Part shown: positions 56,310-64,000 of the stretch, piece after piece
Layout of the letters: every line of letters starts with the position of its first letter
Position numbering within the stretch: the stretch's first letter is position 1
Virus record (IMG/VR): IMGVR_UViG_3300033233_000033
Span: 1-64,000 of that record
Reading direction: 5' to 3' (one strand)
Origin: a virus
DNA: 64,000 nt
Program-made: the position numbers and the translations under genes
Notes under the pieces: model-generated
The model's input: only the letters and a program-made list of their open reading frames with translations
What the model was told of the DNA's origin: nothing
Databases searched by the model: none

Positions 56310-57089
56310 ATGATTTTACGCAAATATCAATCTGGCGGATTAGCGTTCAGCGAAGAACCTATGACAACTACTCAATTTCACAGAGCTAAAAATGGGGAAT
56401 TAACAGTTAGAACTCGCTCTATGGGTGGACCTGAAATTATTACTGTTAAAGATAAAAAAGGAAATGTCAGAGTTAAAACTATTGATGATGATAAAGAAAC
56501 TATAGGTTACTGGGATAATAAAAGTAAACCTGAATCAAAAATATTGTATAAAAAAGAAGATGACGGCTTTATTAATCTTATTGATACTAGAACTGTGTTA
56601 AGAACTACTGGTAATCCTTTAGTAGAAAATGAAACAAAAGACGGGAAGTATAAAAAAGAGCACGTTGTAGGAGTTATTAAAGCTGCAAAGAAATATAATG
56701 TTTCTCCAAAATTAGCACTAGCTGTAGCTTTACAAGAAACAGGTTTAGGTAATAGAGCCCCTGAAAATATTGGTCAAGTCACTAACTATGACCCAAACAA
56801 AAGCACTTACGATAATTTAGCTTATTCTCTTAAACAACATCTAGCGGAAGCAGATAAATTAAAGTACAAAGAAAAAGAATACCGTTTGCAAGTGTATAAT
56901 GGTATGGGTATTGCTGGTAGAGGAAAACTGGGTAAACATGCTTATGGTATGGACGTGCCAGAAGAAGGCTTCCACATGGGTAAAAATCCTTTATATGGTA
57001 AACAAGTTTACGACTTATTTGACAATGTTATTGATAAGAACCCTGAATTAATCAAATTAATTCGCGATATTTATAGTGAAAAGGTTTAA
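56310..57089 (+). CDS. Tagged lysozyme/transglycosylase-like protein, 259 aa
   Basis: Starts with the tag M-I-L-R-K-Y-Q-S-G-G-L-A. From residue 113 V-S-P-K-L-A-L-A-V-A-L-Q-E-T-G-L-G has the catalytic Glu context of SLT/lysozyme-like enzymes (L-A-x-A-x-x-x-Q-E-T/S). The C-terminal Y-N-G-M-G-I region fits the substrate cleft. It sits next to the bifunctional enzyme, suggesting an entry apparatus; localisation in the virion is inferred from the tag. Confidence 0.7.
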   Translation: MILRKYQSGGLAFSEEPMTTTQFHRAKNGELTVRTRSMGGPEIITVKDKKGNVRVKTIDDDKETIGYWDNKSKPESKILYKKEDDGFINLIDTRTVLRTTGNPLVENETKDGKYKKEHVVGVIKAAKKYNVSPKLALAVALQETGLGNRAPENIGQVTNYDPNKSTYDNLAYSLKQHLAEADKLKYKEKEYRLQVYNGMGIAGRGKLGKHAYGMDVPEEGFHMGKNPLYGKQVYDLFDNVIDKNPELIKLIRDIYSEKV

Positions 57090-57091
57090 TT

Positions 57092-59149
57092 ATGCTTTTA
57101 AGAAAATACCAACAAGGCGATAAATTTAAAAAACTAGAGCTTCCAAATAGTAAAAGTATTTCTAGTGAAACTACTAATAAAGCTGCAATAGCTCCTAAAC
57201 AAGCTGTGCAAGCTCAAAGAGAAGTTATTTATAGAAACACTCCTGCATATAAAGCTAAAAAACTAAAAGAAGAAAAAGATAAGAAAGCAGCTCAAGTTGC
57301 TTTTGAAAAAGAACGTTGGGATAAATATAATAAAGCGTCTTTAACAGACAAAATTGTAGATAGAACACAGGCTGCTTTTGTTAGCCCTTTATTGATGGCT
57401 TCTAATTTGATTTCTGGTAATCAAGCATATATACCAGGTATGGCACACGCTCTTAGTGATCCTACACACCCAGATTATGGCAAATATTTAAAAGCTGTAC
57501 ATCAAGAAGAAGGTACTATAGAACCTAATGATTTTTTTAATGGTATAAATCCATTTTATCAAGGTACTGCTATACGTAAAAAAGTAAATAATGGTGATTA
57601 CGTGGGGGCAGGTTTAGATGCAGCCCTTACTATTTTTGGGGCTAAAACAGTTAATCCTAATGCAGGAGCAGGTACCGCAAGATTATTAACAAAAGCAGGT
57701 AATAATCCTGTTATGCGTGGTTATAATAATATAGCAACAGGTAATTCTTTTATACCTTACGCTTGGAAAAGCCCAGCTGTAGGAAAGACTGAAGCAAGCA
57801 CTAGACAATTATTTGAAAAAGTTTTAAATAGCAAAGAAATTACTGATGCTGAAAGAGCGGTTTTAATAGATTACCAACAAAACAGTAGGCTTTATACCGG
57901 TAGAGCAGATAATTTAGACCTGGCAAAAAGAGAACTAATTAACAATATACTTAAAAAACATTCTTTAGAAGAAATAACAGACAATAATGTATTTTTAACT
58001 AGAAGAGTTAAAGCCTCAAACAAAGATGTCTTTCCACTAGAAGATAATAAATTATTGCTTGAAGATAGACCAACATCTTTTACAGTAGGGGTAGGACAAC
58101 GCGGCCATGCAAGCGCATCAGACAGAATTGTAATACCTAATAAATACACTAAAGCATTAAATAAAAATTTTATAAAACAATCTTACGAACCAGTTTCAGA
58201 AGAGACTTTAAATTTAATGGGAAAACCAAAAAACACGTACGAAACAAACGTACAAGAATTTGCCAAATTTATACATACTAATAAAAATCTACAATCTGAA
58301 AAAGAATTAATTGGTAGTGGTTTAAATTTAAAGAAAATAGGTAAAGTTAAAAATGATATAGGAGGCTATGATTATATAATGAAGCCTGTAGTTAACAAAA
58401 AAGTTAGCGTACCTGAGCCAGTGCTTATACCACCAGTAGTTAATGAGTTACCAGCTCCACCAGAAGTATTACATTTAGATCTCACAAGAAGACCAGGTAT
58501 TGATTTAACAAGAAATGCAGACAGACCTAGAAAAGTAAAGGCTGCAAAATTCCGAGATGAGACAGCATATGGAGATCTTACAGTGGTTAAGACTGGTAAA
58601 GACAAAGATAATATAAAACATTTTATAGTTAAAAGAGGAGATAATTTTATCGAGGCAGAAAGAAATGCAGACGGAACTTTTAAATTTCACAATAAATGGG
58701 TAAATACTGAAAACCCTAAAAGAGGAATGATAGAAGCAGGAAGAGCAATGAAATTATTAGACGAGCATTTACCAGCACACCCAGTAATACATGAAACTGT
58801 TTCTTTCTCACCAGATTCTTATTCTAATATCTTGACTTTAATGAAAGATAAGAAAAAATGGGAATATACCGTGGTGGGCTCTGTGCCTGTAAATAACAGC
58901 GCTGTTAATTCTACAATAACTCATGGTAGAATGAGTACAGAAGGGCCAACTCATTTCTTTAATACAATGGAAGACGCTAAAAAAGTAGCAGAAGAATTTA
59001 ATGCACTATTAAAAAGAAAAGGATATCAAAGTGAATTACATAAAGCAAAAGCAATTGAAACTGCTACAGGCTTTCAAGTAACAGTTCCTAATTTTAAGCT
59101 AAGAAGAAAATATTATTTAGGCGGACTACTTTACATTAAAAACAAATAG
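57092..59149 (+). CDS. Large tagged protein, paralogue of the next gene, 685 aa
   Basis: Tag M-L-L-R-K-Y-Q-Q-G-D-K-F at the start and G-G-L-L-Y-I-K-N-K at the end. Residues 75-185 (A-S-L-T-D-K-I-V-D-R-T, L-L-M-A-S-N-L-I-S-G-N-Q-A-Y-I-P-G-M, then D-P-x-x-P-x-Y-x-K-Y-L-K) align with the 59151 protein; the remainder differs. I recall this domain as widespread in Bacteroidetes phage proteins of unknown function. A Pro-rich linker near 440 leads to a distinct C-terminal domain. Confidence 0.7.
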   Translation: MLLRKYQQGDKFKKLELPNSKSISSETTNKAAIAPKQAVQAQREVIYRNTPAYKAKKLKEEKDKKAAQVAFEKERWDKYNKASLTDKIVDRTQAAFVSPLLMASNLISGNQAYIPGMAHALSDPTHPDYGKYLKAVHQEEGTIEPNDFFNGINPFYQGTAIRKKVNNGDYVGAGLDAALTIFGAKTVNPNAGAGTARLLTKAGNNPVMRGYNNIATGNSFIPYAWKSPAVGKTEASTRQLFEKVLNSKEITDAERAVLIDYQQNSRLYTGRADNLDLAKRELINNILKKHSLEEITDNNVFLTRRVKASNKDVFPLEDNKLLLEDRPTSFTVGVGQRGHASASDRIVIPNKYTKALNKNFIKQSYEPVSEETLNLMGKPKNTYETNVQEFAKFIHTNKNLQSEKELIGSGLNLKKIGKVKNDIGGYDYIMKPVVNKKVSVPEPVLIPPVVNELPAPPEVLHLDLTRRPGIDLTRNADRPRKVKAAKFRDETAYGDLTVVKTGKDKDNIKHFIVKRGDNFIEAERNADGTFKFHNKWVNTENPKRGMIEAGRAMKLLDEHLPAHPVIHETVSFSPDSYSNILTLMKDKKKWEYTVVGSVPVNNSAVNSTITHGRMSTEGPTHFFNTMEDAKKVAEEFNALLKRKGYQSELHKAKAIETATGFQVTVPNFKLRRKYYLGGLLYIKNK

Positions 59150-59150
59150 T

Positions 59151-60797
59151 ATGATTTTAAGAAAATATCAAAAAGGCAAAACCTTAAACATACCATTACC
59201 TGGTAAATCTATTGTTTCAGATAATACTAGAGCAGTAGCTCCTGGTATAGAAATGCATAAAAATAAAGACCGCCAATTTGAAACTAAAAAATCAGAATTA
59301 ATTAATAAAGCTTATCAACAATTACAAGCAGGCGCTATAACTGAAAACCAATATGAACAAGTACTTGGTAACAATAAAATGGCAACTAATAGACTATCTA
59401 GCGACAAATTAATAAATACTTCTGAAAAAGTAGTAAAAAAAGGAGACGTAAAATATAAAAAACAAGAAGCTCTTGCTGCAGAAAAGTTTAAAAAACAACT
59501 TTGGAATGAATATAAAAATGCATCATTAGCTGATAAATTAGTAGACAGAACTAAAGCAATTGTAACAGAGCCTTTATTAATGGCCTCAAACCTTATAACT
59601 GGTAACCAGGCTTATATTCCTGGTATGGCTGATGCTTTAAATGATCCTAATTCTCCTAATTATGATAAATATTTAAAATATACAAATCAACCTAAAGGGG
59701 GTATAACTACAAACAATTTGTTTAAATTAGTTAATCCTGGTGCGTGGGGTTATCATGCTGGCACAGAAGTTAATAAAGGAAATTACATGGCTGGTTATGG
59801 AGAAATGCTTGAAAATTCTGCCGGTTTAATTCTTGGTGGCCCTGCACTTACAGGGCTTAATGGAGTAAAAGCTATTAATACAGCCAAAAAATTACCACAA
59901 CAATTTTTTTATAATGCTATAGACCCAGTAGGTTATGGGGTTAAGCAAAAAATAATACAAGCGCCAGTTAATTTAACTAGAAATTTAATTTACCCTGAAT
60001 TAAGACCAGAAAGAATTGCAGGATTACTTAATAAACCTGGCCAACCTAGAATAGGCATGAATCGACTTGATGCATTTAGAACTGGTTTAGGTTTAGAACA
60101 AAAATACGGCACTTTTATAAAGGATGGCTCTAAATATAGTATTAGAGATTTTAATATGACCCCAGATGAAAAGCAATATTATATATCAGAAATTGAAGCT
60201 TTTGATGCTTCTAAAAATCTAAGCGGTGAAGAATTAAAAGAAAAATTAAAAGAAGTATCTAGGATCAATGCATTAAACACAAGTCATAATAGACATTTTA
60301 TTGAAAAAACAGGCCAACCATTAGTAAATGAGCCAGTATCAAATTATAATCCGTGGGAGCAAAAAAGAGCTGTTGAAATAAGTAAAGATCCAAATTATGA
60401 TTTTTCTATTTATAGCGCAGATAATCATGGTATAATGGGTGGTTATAGAATGGATGTAAAAAGAAATTTAGATGGTACTTACGAATTTAAAGCAGCAGAT
60501 GTTTGGGATTTGCACCCAACAGCAAAATCAAGCACTATAAATAAAAGTCAACTCGAGCTTGAAAAACGTAATTTATTAAAACGTAAATTAGAAAATGTAG
60601 AATTTTTAAAATTAATGGGAGGCAAACCTTTTGAAATAGAAAATAAATTTTCTCATAAAGTATTTAATTATAAAGAGCCAATGAGTACTTTTAATACAAA
60701 AGACCCTATAGAAAAATACAAAGAAATTTTTGAAAGGATGACTATTCCTAAAAATATAAATTACAATTCTTTTGTAATTAATAAAAAACAAAAATAA
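59151..60797 (+). CDS. Large tagged protein, paralogue of 57092-59149, 548 aa
   Basis: Tag M-I-L-R-K-Y-Q-K-G-K-T-L. Residues 120-230 contain the shared domain (A-S-L-A-D-K-L-V-D-R-T, L-L-M-A-S-N-L-I-T-G-N-Q-A-Y-I-P-G-M, N-P-x-x-x-x-x-H-A-G). After it the sequences diverge; the C-terminal domain has D-N-H-G-I-M-G-G-Y near 425. A conserved-module-plus-variable-domain design. No clear C-terminal tag. Confidence 0.7.
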   Translation: MILRKYQKGKTLNIPLPGKSIVSDNTRAVAPGIEMHKNKDRQFETKKSELINKAYQQLQAGAITENQYEQVLGNNKMATNRLSSDKLINTSEKVVKKGDVKYKKQEALAAEKFKKQLWNEYKNASLADKLVDRTKAIVTEPLLMASNLITGNQAYIPGMADALNDPNSPNYDKYLKYTNQPKGGITTNNLFKLVNPGAWGYHAGTEVNKGNYMAGYGEMLENSAGLILGGPALTGLNGVKAINTAKKLPQQFFYNAIDPVGYGVKQKIIQAPVNLTRNLIYPELRPERIAGLLNKPGQPRIGMNRLDAFRTGLGLEQKYGTFIKDGSKYSIRDFNMTPDEKQYYISEIEAFDASKNLSGEELKEKLKEVSRINALNTSHNRHFIEKTGQPLVNEPVSNYNPWEQKRAVEISKDPNYDFSIYSADNHGIMGGYRMDVKRNLDGTYEFKAADVWDLHPTAKSSTINKSQLELEKRNLLKRKLENVEFLKLMGGKPFEIENKFSHKVFNYKEPMSTFNTKDPIEKYKEIFERMTIPKNINYNSFVINKKQK

Positions 60798-60855
60798 AGA
60801 CCTTGAAACTTACTAAAAAAGTAACTATATTACCGCAAAATTTAAATAAGATAAT

Positions 60856-61095
60856 ATGTCAAATTTCGTTTATTTCCATGCGGGAGATTTAGTTACTCTC
60901 AAACAAAATATACCAAACAAACCTCAGATGTTAGTTTTGCGTATACCTAAGGCACGCCCTGTAAACTCTGAAGGGGAAAAAAGACCTCAAGCAATGCTTT
61001 TAGGAGTTACTTGTTGTTGGTTCACCAAAGATGGTCTATACCAAGAAAAAACTTTTAATACAAAAGATTTAGAGATTATTCCTGTAGAAAATTAA
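60856..61095 (+). CDS. Small beta-rich protein before the terminase genes, 79 aa
   Basis: SH3-like pattern (H-A-G-D-L-V-T-L, then P-Q-M-L-V-L-R-I) with a Cys-Cys-Trp motif near residue 55. I recall similar small proteins in phages encoded with terminase genes. Role unknown. Confidence 0.62.
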   Translation: MSNFVYFHAGDLVTLKQNIPNKPQMLVLRIPKARPVNSEGEKRPQAMLLGVTCCWFTKDGLYQEKTFNTKDLEIIPVEN

Positions 61096-61099
61096 TATT

Positions 61100-61702
61100 A
61101 TGCTAAAATTTCAAGTATACAATAATAAAGTATGCATTGATCCTAGCATAGTTCTACTTGAAGAATTTTCTAATATCCTTGCGTACGGTAAGAAAGAAAA
61201 AAATGAAGACTTAGCAAATCGAATGTTGCTATACGTTTTCTTTTGTTGTGATCTTACTGAAGATAATTTCATGCGTGATTTAGATTACAGGCTTAAACCT
61301 GAGCAAGCCATGGCCAGAGCTTTTTCTGGAACTATAAAGAAATTTGATGATACACAAAAAGATCTTGTAGATGCTGCTATAGATGCCTATAACTTTTTTA
61401 ACGAAACCTCTGCTGAAAGAGCTGTACTAGCCATTGATAAAAAAATTGATGAAGCTAGAACTATAATGGAAACTACAGATATTGAAATTATTCGTCATGT
61501 CAAAGAAAGTGGTGAAGTTAGTTTTGTATCTAATGAAACCATATTATTTAAGTTAGCAGAAAATATAGGTAAGCTTATGACTTTAAAATTATCTGTAGCT
61601 GCTGCTGCTAAAAAAATGGAAAATTCTGGGCGTGTGCGTGGTGGTAAAGGATCTTCTCTTTTAGAGCGAGGTGGATTAATACAAAAACCAGACGATGAGT
61701 AG
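61100..61702 (+). CDS. Putative small terminase subunit or terminase-associated protein, 200 aa
   Basis: Helical protein (F-L-L-L-L-F-Y at the start, long helices from 60 to 160) with a basic C terminus (G-R-V-R-G-G-K-G). Its stop overlaps the terminase start by 8 bases. The small-terminase assignment is from position and helical, basic-ended character, not from a motif. Confidence 0.5.
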   Translation: MLKFQVYNNKVCIDPSIVLLEEFSNILAYGKKEKNEDLANRMLLYVFFCCDLTEDNFMRDLDYRLKPEQAMARAFSGTIKKFDDTQKDLVDAAIDAYNFFNETSAERAVLAIDKKIDEARTIMETTDIEIIRHVKESGEVSFVSNETILFKLAENIGKLMTLKLSVAAAAKKMENSGRVRGGKGSSLLERGGLIQKPDDE

Positions 61703-63989
61703 TATTTCTAGTAAACCAAAATATAAGTTAAAAAAGGTTAACACTGCTAAGATACCAACTCTTATTGGTGTTGAAAACAAATATAAACCTTTTTCTTTAG
61801 ATTTTTTAAAGACTGATGAACAAGGGCGTATATGGAATGGAGAATTTGAGGTTACTAATGCGCCTGAAAAATTACACGGTGTAGTTTTAGGTGATGAAGA
61901 AATTAAACTTTCAGATTACCTTGTTTATAGGCCTATACCTAAAGAGCTTATAGCTTGGCGAGAAATTCCTAATTACCATCCTGATAGTTTAGACATGGAA
62001 GAATGGTATGCACCATTATTAAACTTTTGCTATCGCGGAGTTTGGGTAGATAGTGAATATTATAATCCTTTCTTTGTTTATTGGTTGAATATTTTTGTAT
62101 TCCCAGTTCCTATTTACGACTCTGAAGGAAAACCAACAGAAGATTTTACTACTTCTCACCCTCAATATTGTAATATTGACAGATACTTTTTTGATTACAG
62201 CTGGAAAGCTCATTTATGTAACAAAGATGTATCTATAATGGGAGGTCGTGGTGTCGGTAAATCTTATATGATCAACAACGTTTTAGATCGTGAATTTAGA
62301 TTATACCCAGGCAGTCATACGCTGGTGTCTTCTACTAATGAGGTAACTACAGATGAGGCTTGGCGTAAAATAGAAGAAGGCTTGGGTGCTATAGAACGTT
62401 TACACAGAGCGTTAAAACTTAAACTTATTGACGATTCTGCTGAAGTAAAATACTCAGGTGAAACTGTAGATCTTCCAGACGGAACTAAAGAAGAACGTGG
62501 TCATTTATCTAAACTTGAAAAAATTATATACGGTAAAAACTCAGGTAAAACAAGGGGTAAACGTCCTAGTAAACAATTAATAGAAGAGTTTGCAGCATTT
62601 CCTCCATCACACCAAAAAGGATCTCTTGGCGCTTGTAAAAGAGAAAGCCGTGGTTCTTGGTATGTAATGGGTAGTCTTAAGAAATGCCAAGTATATTATT
62701 CTGGTACAGGGGGTACTGTAGAAAATGACGAAGCTGAAGGGATATTTTGTAACCCTGACGCACACGAAATTTTACCTACATATGATTTTGGTGTTGCTAC
62801 TGGTTTCTTTTGCCCTACGCATATCAAACGAGCAGGTACTTGGGAAGTAACAGGTTGCCCTGATATACCTACAGAAACGCAAGAAGTAATGCAAGAGAGA
62901 GAAGCTGCTAAAGCCGATCCTACTGTTTACTTAGGTTTACTGCAAGAGTACCCAATGACTATCAAAGAAGTATTTATCCGTAAAGGTTCTAATATTTTTG
63001 ATCAAGATAAAATTGCAACTCAGCGTATTAATTTACAAATGAATCCAGATATTCCTAAACCAGAGAAAGGTTTTCTTAAATGGAAAAGAGCTGAAAATGG
63101 AAAAATTATAGGTGTAGATTGGGACCCTAGTCCACTGGGAGATATACATATATTAGAGCACCCACACTGGTTAACAGAAGGAGCTTTAGAAAACGAAAAA
63201 CAACCTCTGCCTAATTTGTACGTAGCCGGAGCCGATAGTATTGACCAAGGTACAGGAGATTCTTCTCATGCAACAAACAGTATAAAAGGTTCAGAATTAG
63301 CTATACTTATAAAGAAACGTATATTAGATAAAGGTTATTTTAGAACAACTTCTAATTTGTATGTTGCAAGTTATAAGAAAAGATCTCACGATGTCAGAAC
63401 AGACTGGGATAATGCTTTAAAACTAGCTTACTACTTTAATGCAGAGGTAAATATAGAGTATACTAAAATTGGTATTGTTGGACATTTCCGTGACCATGGT
63501 TTTTACCATCTATTAAAGAAAAGACCTACTATTAATTTACAAAACGCAGACCCAAATAAACAAACTCACCTTATAGGTACTACTGCTGGTGGGCCTATCA
63601 TAGATCACCAGGATCAGAAAATAAAAGCGTATATAGATGATTTCTATGACACAATTTATTTCTCAGACCTATTAGAGCAATTACAAGATTACAATCGTGA
63701 GGATCGTACTAAATTTGACTTTGTTATTGCTATGGGGTTATGTGAACTTTCTGATGAAGATTTAATGGGAGCTATAGCAAAACCTAGAGAAGCTGCAACT
63801 GAGCAATTTCAATTATTTGGTTATTATACTGATCCAGAAACGGGCCACAAAAAGTATGGAGTTATACCAAATAAATCTAATGCCCAAAAAGAATTAGATC
63901 AATCAATTGCCAAATCATTTAATGCGCATGGTGGAGTAAGGTGGATAGATATGAGCGATCCAAAAAACCCTCAATATATTTATGATTAA
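61695..63989 (+). CDS. terL: Terminase large subunit
   Basis: Packaging motor that cuts and translocates phage DNA. ATPase: Walker A G-G-R-G-V-G-K-S near residue 188, Walker B-like Q-L-I-E-E-F-A near 295. Nuclease: first acidic site A-G-A-D-S-I-D near 510 and the C-terminal D-D-F-Y-D-T near 650, with further Asp/Glu after. At 764 aa it is at the long end of the family. The stop at 63987 is followed by a few noncoding bases at the window end. Confidence 0.93.
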   Translation: MSSISSKPKYKLKKVNTAKIPTLIGVENKYKPFSLDFLKTDEQGRIWNGEFEVTNAPEKLHGVVLGDEEIKLSDYLVYRPIPKELIAWREIPNYHPDSLDMEEWYAPLLNFCYRGVWVDSEYYNPFFVYWLNIFVFPVPIYDSEGKPTEDFTTSHPQYCNIDRYFFDYSWKAHLCNKDVSIMGGRGVGKSYMINNVLDREFRLYPGSHTLVSSTNEVTTDEAWRKIEEGLGAIERLHRALKLKLIDDSAEVKYSGETVDLPDGTKEERGHLSKLEKIIYGKNSGKTRGKRPSKQLIEEFAAFPPSHQKGSLGACKRESRGSWYVMGSLKKCQVYYSGTGGTVENDEAEGIFCNPDAHEILPTYDFGVATGFFCPTHIKRAGTWEVTGCPDIPTETQEVMQEREAAKADPTVYLGLLQEYPMTIKEVFIRKGSNIFDQDKIATQRINLQMNPDIPKPEKGFLKWKRAENGKIIGVDWDPSPLGDIHILEHPHWLTEGALENEKQPLPNLYVAGADSIDQGTGDSSHATNSIKGSELAILIKKRILDKGYFRTTSNLYVASYKKRSHDVRTDWDNALKLAYYFNAEVNIEYTKIGIVGHFRDHGFYHLLKKRPTINLQNADPNKQTHLIGTTAGGPIIDHQDQKIKAYIDDFYDTIYFSDLLEQLQDYNREDRTKFDFVIAMGLCELSDEDLMGAIAKPREAATEQFQLFGYYTDPETGHKKYGVIPNKSNAQKELDQSIAKSFNAHGGVRWIDMSDPKNPQYIYD

Positions 63990-64000
63990 ATATACCCTTG

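Noticed and set aside
49179-63989. Major capsid or portal gene in the late arm
   Set aside because: I looked for them and found none; they probably follow the terminase beyond the window.

Overview
The window is most likely a 64 kb piece of a large tailed double-stranded DNA phage of a Bacteroidetes, probably flavobacterial, host. The DNA is AT-rich and the standard code fits: TAA, TAG and TGA all end genes. Most starts follow A-rich leaders without a Shine-Dalgarno. Two promoter candidates carry the Bacteroidetes -7 box (TACCTTTG). The phage sigma factor begins like Bacteroidetes RpoD. Several small proteins (Gly-rich repeat protein, DUF6948-like, 'ILPxDxPSRL'-type, 'ALxLKELGFDE'-type) are ones I recall from flavobacterial phages. 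The two opposed gene arms, PolA-type replisome and large terminase resemble crAss-like phages, but no capsid or portal gene is in view, so I do not name a family. Contigs were not searched.

Layout. Bases 1-25,000 (minus strand) are a dense replication and regulation operon: Nudix hydrolase, ATP-dependent ligase, GroEL-type chaperonin, TOPRIM primase, two tandem paralogues that may bind ssDNA, RecT-like protein, DnaB-like ATPase, family A polymerase, Dda-like helicase, VWA protein plus MoxR ATPase, 5'-3' exonuclease, HAD phosphatase, GHKL-like ATPase and sigma factor. Bases 25,000-36,600 (minus) hold a membrane-anchored glucosaminidase-like endolysin and many tiny accessory genes, with tRNA and tRNA-like genes at 32.4-33.5 kb. 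Bases 36,600-42,300 (minus) hold tRNA-like genes with long inserts in the anticodon region, a holin-like pair, two roughly 500-base noncoding transcripts each ending in an intrinsic terminator, and an inverted-repeat AT region. Bases 42,300-48,650 (minus) are accessory genes, including a nucleotidyltransferase-deaminase fusion and a family of three paralogues.

Bases 48,650-49,180 are the divergent switch between the arms. This stretch is GC-rich and strongly strand-skewed, with a 156-base block containing only two T and three copies of a pyrimidine-rich 9-mer. It probably holds both arm promoters and possibly an origin. Bases 49,179-63,989 (plus) are the late arm: a zincin-like protease, beta-barrel-like proteins, murein-degrading enzymes, two large paralogues and the large terminase. 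Most of these late proteins carry the same short peptide, about [LI]L[YR]KYQxGG, at the N terminus, and a matching GGxLLYK at or near the C terminus. This looks like a shared virion-targeting or processing tag and is the strongest candidate for an undescribed system, together with the oversized tRNA-like genes.
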